Shown here piece by piece: positions 33,975 to 43,491 of a stretch of DNA of 64,000 bases. The number at the start of each line of letters is the position of its first letter. Position 1 is the first letter of the stretch. The translations under genes and the position numbers were made by a program. The notes under the pieces were generated by a model, which was given only the letters and a program-made list of their open reading frames with translations, had not been told where the DNA came from and did no database searches. The stretch lies in the NCBI RefSeq assembly GCF_014201715.1, contig NZ_JACHFD010000010.1, forward strand, positions 62,001-126,000, given 5' to 3'. This DNA comes from Haloferula luteola. GTDB taxonomy: Bacteria; Verrucomicrobiota; Verrucomicrobiia; Verrucomicrobiales; Akkermansiaceae.

Positions 33975-34808
33975 ATGTCGCCCGCGCTTCGATCTGCCCT
34001 GAGCTCATCTCTCGGGACTTTGCCTTCGGGCGCATGGCGATCGGTCGCCGGCGGCCACAGCCACGTGACTTATCTTTGGGGACCTTGGTTCCTCAAGATC
34101 AGCCCGCTCCCCCACCACTCCGCATTGGCAGCCGAAGTCACTGGTTTGCAATCCATCGCTGAAACTTCAACTCTCCGGGTGCCGGCGGTCCTCGGTTGCG
34201 GAATCGCCGACGATCTGGCTTGGCTGGCATTGGAAGCATTGGACCTCCACCTCCATGGGGACGAAAGAGCCTTGGGAGAGCGCCTAGCCGCATTGCATCA
34301 AACGACCGGTCGTTGCTATGGAGACCATCCCGACAATTTTATTGGGTCCACTCCTCAGCGAAACCTGAACACCGAGATTTGGGCCGACTTTTTTCGGGAT
34401 CAACGGCTGCTTCCTCTGATCGAGCAACTAAGGGCTCGAGGCCACGGACTCCCGGAAGCGGATCCGTATCTCGACCGATTGCCGGATCGATTGCCGCCCC
34501 GCCCCCCTGCCTCGCGTCTCCATGGCGACCTCTGGAGTGGCAATAAGGCGTTCATGGCGGATGGATCCCCCGTCGTTTTCGATCCCGCCGTTTACCATGG
34601 GGATCCTGAGTGCGACATCGCCATGACCCGGCTCTTTGGGGGATTTGGCCCTTCATTCTATCAAGCTTATCGCCATCATCATCCGGCTCCGGCAGAGGTT
34701 TCCCTCATCCATGATACCTACCATCTCTACCACCTTCTCAATCACGCTCTCCTTTTCGGTGGCAACTACCTTCATCAGGCGCGCGATCACCTGCGCCGCG
34801 GGTCTTAG
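33975..34808 (+). CDS. fructosamine-kinase-like protein
   Basis: 277 residues of the APH-like kinase fold. Motifs follow the FN3K family: SVAGGHSHVTYLWG for the nucleotide loop, WFLKISP for the catalytic lysine strand, YGDHPDNFIGSTPQRN, and the catalytic loop SRLHGDLWSGNK. The metal site (VVFDPAVYHGDPECDIAMTRLFGG) is also family-typical. FN3K-type enzymes phosphorylate sugar adducts on proteins so that they are removed. The start is the ATG giving MSPALRS; an upstream TTG is rejected. Its last 50 bases overlap the next gene in another frame. Confidence 0.87.
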   Translation: MSPALRSALSSSLGTLPSGAWRSVAGGHSHVTYLWGPWFLKISPLPHHSALAAEVTGLQSIAETSTLRVPAVLGCGIADDLAWLALEALDLHLHGDERALGERLAALHQTTGRCYGDHPDNFIGSTPQRNLNTEIWADFFRDQRLLPLIEQLRARGHGLPEADPYLDRLPDRLPPRPPASRLHGDLWSGNKAFMADGSPVVFDPAVYHGDPECDIAMTRLFGGFGPSFYQAYRHHHPAPAEVSLIHDTYHLYHLLNHALLFGGNYLHQARDHLRRGS

Positions 34809-35496
34809 CCTGGCATCCTGCGCACCCGACCCGCTGGCCATCCCGGGTCCCGCCGCCACGGTCACCCGCACGGAGGCGCTGCGCACGGCATCGATCTACC
34901 GGCATCTTTCCTGGCTGCCTGAGGAACGCCACCAGCTCCACGGCCCCGATGTGGCCGGAATCACGGTCCACACACCTGACCTGGGTCTCGCCGACTACGG
35001 GATGGACCACGGATGGTGGAAACCGGGGGTTTCGGCAACGGGCATGCCCTACCAATGGGGAGGCTTCGACACGCCGCGCCAGTTTCTCTCCTCCCTCCAA
35101 CGAGGCGAGGCCGCCGGAGACATTTCCACACCCGCGAAGCGAAATCTCGGCGACGCCGGTACCAGCAGGCAGGCCTGCGGCATCGACTGCTCCGGATTCG
35201 TGTCCCGTTGCTGGCGATTGGACCGTTCCGTCTCCACCCGCGAACTTCCCCATATCTGCCAACAGCTGAAGGCCTGGGAACACCTGCGACCCGGAGATAT
35301 CCTCCTTAATGATCGACACGTCGTCCTCTTTGCAGGCTGGGATCGGGAGGGCTCTCATATTTTGGCTTACGAAGCCGGCCCGTTTCCCGTCTGGCGAGTC
35401 AACGCGGCCTCAATTCCCGTGTCGAAGCTCCGCCGCGAAGGCTATGCTCCTTGGCGCTACTTGGGGATGAAAGACACCGCGACTTCCAAGCATTGA
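34759..35496 (+). CDS. NlpC/P60-type cysteine peptidase lipoprotein
   Basis: I place the start at GTG 34759, inside the kinase gene, because it gives [20 protein letters not shown], a textbook lipoprotein signal with lipobox LASC. An ATG at 34711 is possible but gives a poor signal. The mature domain has [11 protein letters not shown], the active-site cysteine in [10 protein letters not shown] and the histidine in [11 protein letters not shown], as in NlpC/P60 peptidases acting on peptidoglycan peptides. The second histidine-like position is less clear (LAYEAG). About 245 residues. The 50-base overlap implies translational coupling with the kinase gene. Confidence 0.7.
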   Translation: MATTFIRRAITCAAGLSLASCAPDPLAIPGPAATVTRTEALRTASIYRHLSWLPEERHQLHGPDVAGITVHTPDLGLADYGMDHGWWKPGVSATGMPYQWGGFDTPRQFLSSLQRGEAAGDISTPAKRNLGDAGTSRQACGIDCSGFVSRCWRLDRSVSTRELPHICQQLKAWEHLRPGDILLNDRHVVLFAGWDREGSHILAYEAGPFPVWRVNAASIPVSKLRREGYAPWRYLGMKDTATSKH

Positions 35497-35546
35497 CCCT
35501 GGAGGGATGCCAAGATTCCCCCCTTGCCTCCTTGGCACCCTCGGCC

Positions 35547-36347
35547 ATGCTCCACGCCATGCAAACCGCTGCGTTTCTGAAGGACATGTTTGGGCTCCAG
35601 GGAAAGGTCGCCGTCGTCATTGGCGGCACTGGGGAACTTTGCGGCGTGATGGCCGAGGGCCTCGCCAAGGCCGGCTGTGAAGTCGTGCTGGTCGGCCGCA
35701 TCCGTGAAAAGGCCGAGAAAAAGCTCGCCCATATCGAGGAGGCCGGTGGCAAAGGTTATTTCATGCCGGTCGATGTCACCTCCACGGCCTCGATGCAGGA
35801 GTTGATTCAAAAAGTGGTCGAACGCTCCGGCCAAGTCGACATCCTTATCAACGGCGCGGGGATCAACTCCCCCACCCCTTTCCTTGAAATCACCGATGAG
35901 GAATTCCACCGGATTGTGGACACCAACCTCACCGCGGTGTTCCGGGCCTGTCAGGCATTCGGGAAGTATTTCATCGATCAAGGCATCCCCGCATCGATCA
36001 TCAACCTCGGCTCCATGTCCGGCATCGTGCCACTCAGCCGAGTTTTCACCTATTCCGCGACCAAGGCCGCGGTCCACAATCTTTCGAAAAACCTCGCCCG
36101 CGAGTGGGCTGAGCACTCCATTCGGGTCAATACGATCGTTCCGGGCTTCTTCCCTGCTGAGCAAAATCGCAAGGTGCTGGATGAAGGCCGCGTCCTCGAT
36201 ATCCTTCGCCAAACGCCCATGAGCCGCTTTGGTTCACCGGACGATCTCATCGGTGCCACGCTGCTGTTAGCTTCGGATCGCGCCGGTGCCTTCATCACCG
36301 GCTCAGAGATCGTCGTCGACGGTGGCTTCAATGCCATGAAGATCTGA
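35547..36347 (+). CDS. SDR oxidoreductase, fructuronate-reductase-like
   Basis: About 266 residues. Rossmann motif [17 protein letters not shown] (GG instead of classical GASxG), ingress NGAGIN, serine in INLGSMSGI, YxxxK in TYSATKAAV, and PGF in [14 protein letters not shown]. This architecture matches SDRs annotated as D-mannonate oxidoreductases in sugar-acid pathways, but the assignment is by resemblance. Two starts are possible, MLHAMQ at 35547 and MQTAAF at 35559. No neighbouring gene of the hexuronate pathway is seen. Confidence 0.75.
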   Translation: MLHAMQTAAFLKDMFGLQGKVAVVIGGTGELCGVMAEGLAKAGCEVVLVGRIREKAEKKLAHIEEAGGKGYFMPVDVTSTASMQELIQKVVERSGQVDILINGAGINSPTPFLEITDEEFHRIVDTNLTAVFRACQAFGKYFIDQGIPASIINLGSMSGIVPLSRVFTYSATKAAVHNLSKNLAREWAEHSIRVNTIVPGFFPAEQNRKVLDEGRVLDILRQTPMSRFGSPDDLIGATLLLASDRAGAFITGSEIVVDGGFNAMKI

Positions 36348-36541
36348 CCCCACCCCCTGGCGGCCGCATGGCGGACCCCGTCTCGTTGAGGAGGATTCCC
36401 CCCTCGCAAGGCGGGCTGCTCGCTTGCACCGATGTCGAATCGTGGGAAATTGATTTCCCCGTGCGGCTTGCACCCCGCCGACCGCGGGTGTAAAGACGCC
36501 GCCCCGGCCGCCTCCACCACGGCAACCAACCCGGCTTTCTC

Positions 36542-39500
36542 ATGATCAAGTGGCTCCTTCAGAAAATCGTTGGCTCGAAAAACCAACGCGAGATCAAGCG
36601 CATCCGCCCCACGGTCGAACGCAGCAAGGAAATCGAGGAAGCGCTCCAGAAGGAGCCGGAGGAAAAACTCCGGGAGCTGACCGACAAATGGCGCACTCAT
36701 CTTTCTCGGTATCATGAGCTGAAAGCGCCCGCCAAACCCCAGCTCGAACGGGGTGACCGCGAACTTCTGGAAACTGCTGCCGCCGCGATGGAAGCACGCT
36801 TGGCATCGCTCCGCGAAGAATTTCCCACCCTACCGGGAACGGTTGAAGCTTCTGTCGAATCCATTGAAGCGGCCAAGGCGGCGTTCCGAGAAATCGAACC
36901 TCAGTTCGTCAAATCTCGCGCCCGTTTCCTCAATCAGATCCTTCCCGAAGCCTACGCAGTGGTCAAAAACGCCGCCCGGCGCATGAGCGGCATGACGATC
37001 TCCGTCTGCGACACTCCGCTGACGTGGGAGATGGTGCACTTCGACGTTCAGCTCGTCGGTGGCATCGCCCTCCACCGCGGCATGATTGCTGAAATGCAGA
37101 CTGGTGAAGGCAAGACACTCGTCGCCACCCTGCCCGTCTTCCTCAACGCCCTCACCGGCCTCGGCGTTCACGTCATCACCGTCAATGACTACCTCGCCCG
37201 CCGGGACTCCGATTGGATGGGCTCCCTGTTCAAATTCCTCGGTCTCACCGTAGGATGCATCCAAAACCAAATGGCTCCTTGGGAGCGCCGCGAGATGTAC
37301 GCTTGTGACATCACTTACGGCACCAACGCCGAGTTTGGTTTCGACTACTTGCGGGACAATGGCATGGCCGGCTCCAAGGACGATCAGGTGCAACGGGGCC
37401 ATTACTTTGCGATCATCGACGAGGTCGACTCCATCCTCATCGACGAAGCTCGGACTCCCCTCATCATCTCCGGGCCATCCACCGTTTCGAGCCATCAGTT
37501 CGACCGCTACAAGCCGCTCGTCGATCAGTTGGTAAAGCGCCAAACCGCGCTGTGCAATGAGCTGGTCAACGAATCGAAAGACCTCCTTGAGTCCGACCAG
37601 GACGCCGCCGGACGCAACCTTTTCAAAGTCAAACTCGGTCAGCCTCGCAACCGCCAACTCATGCGGATGATGCAGGAGCCCGACGTGCGGCGCCTGCTCG
37701 AAAAGACCGAACTCTCCTTCTATCAAGACGCCCAAAAGAAGGAGCTCTTTGCCATCAAGGAAGAACTCTACTTCACCATCGATGAGAAGGCGAACGACGC
37801 TGACCTGATGGAAATGGGTCGTGAGTTTCTTTCTCCCGGCGATCCAGATGCCTTTGTTTTGCCTGATCTCGGCACCTTGCTCGCCGATATCGACGCGGAT
37901 CCAGAGCTCACCGATGAAGAGCGCGTGGAGCGCAAAGAGCAGGCGCAAGCTCGCATGGATCAGCAGGCCGAGAAGATGCACAACATCTCTCAGCTTCTCA
38001 AAGCCTACTGCGTTTTCGAGAAGGACGTCCAATACGTCGTCGAAGAAGGCAAAGTCGTCATCGTCGATGAAAATACCGGCCGGAAAATGCCCGGTCGTCG
38101 ATGGTCCGATGGACTTCACCAAGCGGTCGAAGCCAAGGAAGGTGTGGTCATCGAAAAGGAGACCCAGACCTACGCCACCATCACCATTCAGAACTACTTC
38201 CGCCTTTACGAAAAGCTGGCGGGCATGACAGGCACCGCTGAAACCGAAGCTGCCGAGTTTTCGGACATCTACAAACTCGACGTCCTTCCCATCCCCACCA
38301 ACCGTCCCAACCAACGGAAGGATCTCAACGACCAAGTCTTCAAGACGCGCCGCGAAAAATACAACGCGGTCATCAAGAAGATCGAGGAAGCCCACCAAAA
38401 AGGCCAACCAGTTCTCGTCGGCACCGCTTCCGTGGATGCCTCTGAAACCGTTTCGCGGATGCTCAAGCGGGTCAAAATCCCCCATGAGGTCCTCAACGCC
38501 AAAAACCACGCCCGCGAGGCCGATATCGTCGCCGCCGCCGGCCAACATGGCGCCGTCACCATCTCGACCAACATGGCCGGCCGCGGCACCGACATCAAAC
38601 TCGGTGTCGGCGTAGCCGAACTGGGCGGCCTCTTCGTGATCGCCACTGAGCGCTACGAATCCCGCCGCGTCGATCGCCAGTTGCGCGGACGTTGCGCCCG
38701 TCAGGGCGACCCCGGTCTTAGCCAGTTCTACATCTCCTTCGAAGATGACCTGATGCGGAACTTCGCCGCAGCCGATCGCATGACCAACATGATGGAGCGA
38801 TTCGGCATGGAAGAAGGCGAAGCCCTCGAACACGCATGGTTGAACAAGTCGGTCGAAACCGCGCAGAAACGAGTCGAGCAACGCAACTACACCTGGCGAA
38901 AACGCATTCTCGAATTCGACGATGTGATGAACCAACAGCGCGAAGTCGTTTACGGCTACCGCAATGAGGTGCTCACCACGGAAAATCCGGGAGACTTGGT
39001 GACCGAAATCATCGAAAAGACCATCCCTGCCAAAGTCGAAGACTACCTGAGCGAACGCGACGACGAGTCTCCTGACTACAACGAGCTGCTTCATTGGGTC
39101 AACGGCACACTCCCGATTCGGATCACACCTCAGGATCTCGACATCGAGAACGCCACCGCGGAGTCGATCTCCGACATGATCGTCGGCAAGGTGAAGGAGC
39201 TTTACTCGGCCCGTGTGAAGAATCTCCCGCCCGAGATTGTCGAAAACGAAGAGCGTCGGATGATCATGGCCGCCATCGACAAACAATGGCAGGCCCACCT
39301 CTACAACATGGACGCTTTGCGCGAAGGTATTTCCTTCCGCGCTCAGGGCCAAAAGGATCCTCTCATCGAATACAAGAATGAGGCCTACAAGCTCTTCGTC
39401 GATCTCATGGGCAACATCGACCAAGAGGCTCTCAATAACCTCTTCCGCTCCGCTCACCGCATTGAGGAGTTCCTGCGCCAGCACTTCGCTGCCATGCAGG

Positions 39501-39715
39501 AACGCCAGACGGCACCAAGCCCGCCCGTGGCAGGACCCGCTTCCACAGGAAATTCAGGAAACCTCGTCGCAGACGCTTCCGCCGGCAGTGGAGAGCTGAA
39601 ACTCAACCTGCCGAAGCGCCGACCCAGCTTCAATATCGATACCGTCGGTCGCAATGCCGATTGCCCCTGTGGCTCTGGGCTGAAGTATAAACAATGCTGC
39701 GGCAAAGAGGCGTAA
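36542..39715 (+). CDS. secA: preprotein translocase ATPase SecA
   Basis: 1057 residues. DEAD-type motor with Walker A MQTGEGKTL near residue 185, DEVDSILIDEARTPL near 293, the second motor lobe motif NMAGRGTDI, and the RQLRGRCARQGDPG block. The C-terminal zinc-binding tail (NADCPCGSGLKYKQCC) that interacts with SecB or the ribosome is intact. It is longer than the about 900 residues of E. coli; the extra length is mainly an acidic, helical insert around residues 335-470 in the first half (QARMDQQAEKMHN region), as in Bacteroidetes-type SecA. Expected at the inner membrane with SecYEG. No secB nearby. Confidence 0.97.
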   Translation: MIKWLLQKIVGSKNQREIKRIRPTVERSKEIEEALQKEPEEKLRELTDKWRTHLSRYHELKAPAKPQLERGDRELLETAAAAMEARLASLREEFPTLPGTVEASVESIEAAKAAFREIEPQFVKSRARFLNQILPEAYAVVKNAARRMSGMTISVCDTPLTWEMVHFDVQLVGGIALHRGMIAEMQTGEGKTLVATLPVFLNALTGLGVHVITVNDYLARRDSDWMGSLFKFLGLTVGCIQNQMAPWERREMYACDITYGTNAEFGFDYLRDNGMAGSKDDQVQRGHYFAIIDEVDSILIDEARTPLIISGPSTVSSHQFDRYKPLVDQLVKRQTALCNELVNESKDLLESDQDAAGRNLFKVKLGQPRNRQLMRMMQEPDVRRLLEKTELSFYQDAQKKELFAIKEELYFTIDEKANDADLMEMGREFLSPGDPDAFVLPDLGTLLADIDADPELTDEERVERKEQAQARMDQQAEKMHNISQLLKAYCVFEKDVQYVVEEGKVVIVDENTGRKMPGRRWSDGLHQAVEAKEGVVIEKETQTYATITIQNYFRLYEKLAGMTGTAETEAAEFSDIYKLDVLPIPTNRPNQRKDLNDQVFKTRREKYNAVIKKIEEAHQKGQPVLVGTASVDASETVSRMLKRVKIPHEVLNAKNHAREADIVAAAGQHGAVTISTNMAGRGTDIKLGVGVAELGGLFVIATERYESRRVDRQLRGRCARQGDPGLSQFYISFEDDLMRNFAAADRMTNMMERFGMEEGEALEHAWLNKSVETAQKRVEQRNYTWRKRILEFDDVMNQQREVVYGYRNEVLTTENPGDLVTEIIEKTIPAKVEDYLSERDDESPDYNELLHWVNGTLPIRITPQDLDIENATAESISDMIVGKVKELYSARVKNLPPEIVENEERRMIMAAIDKQWQAHLYNMDALREGISFRAQGQKDPLIEYKNEAYKLFVDLMGNIDQEALNNLFRSAHRIEEFLRQHFAAMQERQTAPSPPVAGPASTGNSGNLVADASAGSGELKLNLPKRRPSFNIDTVGRNADCPCGSGLKYKQCCGKEA

Positions 39716-39728
39716 ATGGGAGTTTTCT

Positions 39729-39762
39729 GGGCCTTCTGGACGGTTTTTTCACCAGAAGGCCC
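39729..39762 (+). terminator. hairpin after secA
   Basis: An 11-bp stem GGGCCTTCTGG / CCAGAAGGCCC with a 12-base loop containing TTTTTT lies 13 bases after the secA stop. There is no U tract after the second arm, so termination may need Rho or be partial. Confidence 0.6.
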
Positions 39763-39781
39763 CACTCTCACAACTCCTCAC

Positions 39782-39809
39782 TTGACATCATTCCCGGCGT
39801 GGATAGCCT
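39782..39809 (+). promoter_or_regulatory. possible promoter of rpsU
   Basis: TTGACA (39782-39787) is followed after 16 bases by TAGCCT, a poor -10. It lies 34-61 bases upstream of rpsU and after the secA hairpin. An AAAGGA at 39825-39830 may serve as ribosome binding site, 12 bases from the ATG. Confidence 0.35.
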
Positions 39810-39842
39810 CCGCGCCCCGACTCGAAAGGACGACTGATACAC

Positions 39843-40100
39843 ATGACCGAACAACAATTGCGTGGCGTAATCGTTAAAAAAGGCGAACCCGTTGACCGGG
39901 CACTCAAGCGCCTCAAGACCAAGCTCGACACCGAGGGCATCCTCGAGGAAATGCGCCGCCGTCGGGCATTCGAGTCCCCGACCCAGCGCAAGCTTCGCAA
40001 GCAACGCACCGCTCCTAAGCGTCACAAGGTCCGTTGGAAGTACGTGAGCCCCTCTCAGGAGGCCAAGGCCGAAGAGGCCGCTGCCAAGACCAGCGCATAA
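39843..40100 (+). CDS. rpsU: 30S ribosomal protein S21
   Basis: 85 residues. MTEQQLRGVIVKKGEPVDRAL, then KLKTKLDTEGILEEMRRRRAFE and a basic region (RKLRKQRTAPKRHKVRWK). The tail (PSQEAKAEEAAAKTSA) is Ala/Glu-rich. Member of the small subunit near the anti-Shine-Dalgarno end of 16S rRNA. Flanked by its own promoter-like element and a strong terminator, so it is probably monocistronic. Confidence 0.95.
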   Translation: MTEQQLRGVIVKKGEPVDRALKRLKTKLDTEGILEEMRRRRAFESPTQRKLRKQRTAPKRHKVRWKYVSPSQEAKAEEAAAKTSA

Positions 40101-40127
40101 ATCTTTTCCCAGTCCTTTCTTCGAATC

Positions 40128-40157
40128 AGGCGGTCACCTCACGGTGCCCGCCTTTTT
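40128..40157 (+). terminator. intrinsic terminator after rpsU
   Basis: AGGCGG-T-CACC, loop TCAC, GGTG-C-CCGCCT, then TTTT. The arms pair over 11 positions with one mismatch. It starts 28 bases after the rpsU stop. Confidence 0.85.
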
Positions 40158-40232
40158 CGTCGCCTGCCAGGAGACTCACCACTCCCCCTCCCATCCTCCA
40201 GGTGGCGCCTTCCCCTTTTCGATCTCTCCCCC

Positions 40233-40274
40233 AAAAAAAACGGCCGGCTCCCCGCATTCCACGGAGACCGGCCG
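40233..40274 (-). terminator. intrinsic terminator after the ThuA gene
   Basis: On the minus strand a stem built of CGGCCGG-CTCC type arms (40241-40251 and 40263-40274, one unpaired base) is followed by eight T. It lies about 20 bases beyond the ThuA-gene stop and ends the three-gene sugar cluster. Confidence 0.85.
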
Positions 40275-40294
40275 AGCGATGAAAACTCGCTGCG

Positions 40295-41161
40295 TTATTT
40301 CACCTCCGCCTCCAGATCACCAAGTGCCCACTGGATGCCGGCCAGGTAATGCTTCAAAATCTTCGGATTCCAATACATGTCGTGATTGTGCCCGAGTGAG
40401 CAATAGAACACGCGGCCTTCCCCCCAGTGGCGAGCCCAGGCGACGCCGTAGTCGTTGTCCTGCCGATTCATGCCTCCCACCGGATCGCTCTTTGAAGGAT
40501 CGAGGCGCAGCAGCATCGTGACTTCCGACGAATCATAGGGATTCTTGAACTGGTAGATCTCTTCTTGGAATTCCATCGGTTCACCCCCGAACATCTCGGC
40601 CAGAGGATGGCCCTCTGCACCGGCCTCAACATCGATGTGTACCTTCTTGTCGGCAGTCCATGGATGGCCATCGAAATAGCCGTTCATCATCTCCCCATAT
40701 TCGGCCCACTGATAGAAAGTATCGGTGGCGGCATGGATGCCGATGAAGCCCTTTCCCCCCTTCACAAAAGCCATGAGGCTGTCCTGCAGGGCCTTCTCGT
40801 CAGAAGCTCCATCGAACGCATTCTGGGTCGTACTGAGAAACAGAATGGCATCGAAAGCATCAATCTTCCCCGGCTCAAACAGGGCCAGGTCATCGCTGAT
40901 CACCGCCTCAAACGCTCCGGTCTTCTTGCCGAGTTCAGCGAGAGCCAGCTTTCCGGTAGCAATCGATTCGTGCCGGAACCCGGCAGTTCTCGAGAACACG
41001 AGGACTTTCCGCGGCTTCGCTGGCTTGGCCAAAGCCTCCGCGGGAAGGGCTTTCGCGATCTTTTCCTGAGCACCTGCTGGAGGAACCTCTTTTGGAGGCG
41101 CGGCGGCCAACAAAAGAGCCGCCCCACAGACTCCGATCGACAACATCATCGCAGGTTTCAT
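40295..41161 (-). CDS. ThuA-domain secreted protein
   Basis: 288 residues from MKPAMMLSIGVCGA. Signal peptide, then a Pro/Ala linker and a ThuA-type class-I-glutamine-amidotransferase-like fold. Typical segments: VLVFSRTAGFRHESI, FLSTTQNAFDG, GKGFIGIHAATDTFY, WTADKKVHIDVEAG, HWGEGRVFYCSLGHN. ThuA-like proteins are linked to sugar catabolism together with Gfo/Idh enzymes; the reaction is not fixed. The upstream Gfo/Idh stop lies five bases before the start. A TTG start adding MKL would overlap the preceding stop codon and is not favoured. Confidence 0.85.
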   Translation of the reverse strand: MKPAMMLSIGVCGAALLLAAAPPKEVPPAGAQEKIAKALPAEALAKPAKPRKVLVFSRTAGFRHESIATGKLALAELGKKTGAFEAVISDDLALFEPGKIDAFDAILFLSTTQNAFDGASDEKALQDSLMAFVKGGKGFIGIHAATDTFYQWAEYGEMMNGYFDGHPWTADKKVHIDVEAGAEGHPLAEMFGGEPMEFQEEIYQFKNPYDSSEVTMLLRLDPSKSDPVGGMNRQDNDYGVAWARHWGEGRVFYCSLGHNHDMYWNPKILKHYLAGIQWALGDLEAEVK

Positions 41162-41166
41162 GAGTT

Positions 41167-42333
41167 TCAAAGATCGAGTTTCGTCCAGGCAGCATTCGCC
41201 TTCGAAGAGGCGACCACCGCTTCGATGAAGGCCATTCCACGCACTCCGTCAGCAATTTGAGGATAGTCCATCGAAACAGGATCTGGATCGATCCCGTCGA
41301 CCACGGCCCGAATGTGGTTGGCGAAGTTTTTGTAGAGATTGGCAAATGCTTCCAGATAGCCCTCCGGATGGCCCGGCGGGGTGCGAGTGGCGGCCGCGGC
41401 ATGGGGGGAGAGATAGCCTGCTCCCCGACGATAGACTTCTGCTGGCTTGTCGCTCCACTTCACCAGCAGCGTGTTGGGGGCATTCTGGTGCCATTCCAGG
41501 CCGCCTTTCTCACCCCACACGCGAATGTTCAGGTTGTTCTCTTCGCCAACGCTGATTTGCGAGCAATGGAGCACTCCTTTGGCTCCGCCTTCGAAGCGCA
41601 GCAGCACGTTGCCGTCGTCATCCAACAATCGACCGTCCACATACGTGGTGATGTCCGCCGCCAGCTCTGCAATCGCCAAACCGGAAATGAACTCGGCGAG
41701 GTTTTCTGCGTGGCTCCCGATGTCCCCAAACGCGCCCGCAGCACCGGACTTCTTCGGATCTGAGCGCCAAGCCGCTTGTTTCTGGCCCGTGTCCTCCAAT
41801 TTGGTGGCCAGCCATCCCTGAGGATACTCGACCACGACTTTGCGAATCGTGCCCAGCGCTCCTGCGGAAATCATATCGCGGGCCTGTTTCACCATGGGGT
41901 AGCCGGTATAATTGTGGGTCAGGCCGTAGAGGAGGCCCGTTTTCTCCACGATTTGCGCCAAGGCTTTGGCTTCCGCCAAATCCAGCGTAGCCGGCTTGTC
42001 GGACATGACATGAAACCCCGCTTCCAGTGCGGCCTTAGCCGCCGGGAAATGAACGTGGTTCGGAGTCACGATGGAGACGAACTCCATGCGCTCGTCGGCC
42101 GGCAAAGCGGCCTCCTTCTCCATCATTTCCTGGTAGGTCGCGTAGCAACGCTCTGGCTTCAGAAACAATTCAGCACCTGAATCGAGTGAACGCTGAGGAT
42201 CCGACGAAAACGCCCCACACACCAGCTCCAGCTGTCCATCCATGGCCGCGGCCATGCGGTGCACCGCTCCGATAAAGGCCCCTTGGCCCCCTCCCACCAT
42301 GCCGTAACGAATCTTTCTTTTGAATGCGCTCAT
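41167..42333 (-). CDS. Gfo/Idh/MocA-family oxidoreductase
   Basis: 388 residues from MSAFKRKIRYGMVGGGQGAFI. NAD(P)-binding Rossmann fold with GGGQGAFIG, then the EKP-type substrate motif as SDKPATLDLAEA, and the typical C-terminal beta-sheet domain (GDIGSHAENLAEFISGL, the histidine in GSHAEN being a likely ligand). No signal peptide. Homologues oxidise sugar hydroxyls to keto groups. Middle gene of a three-gene unit with the epimerase and ThuA proteins, starting ten bases after the epimerase stop. Confidence 0.9.
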   Translation of the reverse strand: MSAFKRKIRYGMVGGGQGAFIGAVHRMAAAMDGQLELVCGAFSSDPQRSLDSGAELFLKPERCYATYQEMMEKEAALPADERMEFVSIVTPNHVHFPAAKAALEAGFHVMSDKPATLDLAEAKALAQIVEKTGLLYGLTHNYTGYPMVKQARDMISAGALGTIRKVVVEYPQGWLATKLEDTGQKQAAWRSDPKKSGAAGAFGDIGSHAENLAEFISGLAIAELAADITTYVDGRLLDDDGNVLLRFEGGAKGVLHCSQISVGEENNLNIRVWGEKGGLEWHQNAPNTLLVKWSDKPAEVYRRGAGYLSPHAAAATRTPPGHPEGYLEAFANLYKNFANHIRAVVDGIDPDPVSMDYPQIADGVRGMAFIEAVVASSKANAAWTKLDL

Positions 42334-42343
42334 TTTTGAAAAC

Positions 42344-43396
42344 TCACTGATTCTTGCGATCAAAGGCGGCATCGAAGGCGGCCTGATTCACAGGGAAATC
42401 AAGATCCTTCACATATGCACAGCTCTCCGTTGCACCGTGGAATCGATCCATCCGCCCGTCTTCCCACTCAATCGAGAGCGGGCCCGTGTAGCCGATGTCA
42501 TTGAGCGAAACGATCACCTCCTCGAAATGCACGTCTCCTCGACCCACGCTGCGGAAATCCCAATACCGGCGGGCATCACAGAAATCAGTGTGGCCTCCAA
42601 ACACACCGACATCACCATTTCCGTGCCCCCACCAAGCATCCTTCATATGGGCGTGGTGAATGCGATCTGCGAAGTGCCGAATGAACTTCACGTAGTCGAC
42701 ACCCTGGTATCCGAGGTGACTAGGGTCGTAGTTGAATCCAAATCGAGGATGACCCTTCACCGCTTCCACCGCCCGCTCCGCACTCGCGATGTCAAAAGCA
42801 ATTTCGGTCGGGTGCACTTCCAGTGCGAAATAGACGTCTTCCTTCTCGAACGCATCCAGAATGGGGAGAAAGCGCTTCGCAAAATCGTCGTAGCCCGCCT
42901 GGAGATAGGCTTGGCTGGTCGGCGGAAAGGCATACAACGCGTGCCAAATCGACGAACCGGTAAAGCCATTGACCACCGCTTTGCCGGACCCCGGCGTCCG
43001 ACCCGCCATCCATTCCTTGCCGGCGTCGAGAAACTTCCGGCAGGCTCTGGCGCTGTCGATCATCTCTTGTGCAGCGCGCTGTCGCACCCCTTCGGGCTCC
43101 CCATCGCCCCACACGTGGGAGGGCAGGATCGATTCATGGCGGGCATCAATTGGATCGCAAATCGCCTGTCCCACCAAATGCGCGGAGATCGAATAACAAC
43201 CGAGGTCGTGCTTTTTCAGCAACTCCCAGCGCTGGGGAATGTAGTCGGGATCCTGAAGAGCGGCCTGAACGTCAAAATGATCGCCCCAGCAGGCGAGTTC
43301 GACGCCATCGAAGCCCATGGCTTTGACTTTCGGGAACAATTCTTCCGCGGGCAGGTCCGCCCACTGGCCAGTGAAAAGAGTAACGGGTCGAGGCAT
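42344..43396 (-). CDS. TIM-barrel sugar isomerase/epimerase (AP endonuclease 2 fold)
   Basis: 350 residues. The fold shows the expected metal and acid residues: [33 protein letters not shown] with the first glutamate, [23 protein letters not shown] and the last glutamate in LSIEWEDG. This is the xylose-isomerase-like set of divalent metal ligands. First gene of the cluster, so it probably acts together with the Gfo/Idh oxidoreductase. The substrate is unknown. Confidence 0.88.
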   Translation of the reverse strand: MPRPVTLFTGQWADLPAEELFPKVKAMGFDGVELACWGDHFDVQAALQDPDYIPQRWELLKKHDLGCYSISAHLVGQAICDPIDARHESILPSHVWGDGEPEGVRQRAAQEMIDSARACRKFLDAGKEWMAGRTPGSGKAVVNGFTGSSIWHALYAFPPTSQAYLQAGYDDFAKRFLPILDAFEKEDVYFALEVHPTEIAFDIASAERAVEAVKGHPRFGFNYDPSHLGYQGVDYVKFIRHFADRIHHAHMKDAWWGHGNGDVGVFGGHTDFCDARRYWDFRSVGRGDVHFEEVIVSLNDIGYTGPLSIEWEDGRMDRFHGATESCAYVKDLDFPVNQAAFDAAFDRKNQ

Positions 43397-43491
43397 GTTG
43401 GATGAATAGAATGCGTGAAGCTAGGGGCCATCCTTTCAAACCGGACAGCCTAAAATGCCTCATTCTGCCACCCACTCGATCACGCAGCGCT

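Noticed and set aside
36830-39484. 884-codon open frame on the minus strand opposite secA
   Set aside because: It is the complement of conserved SecA codons, has no start context or motif and is typical of GC-rich antisense shadows.
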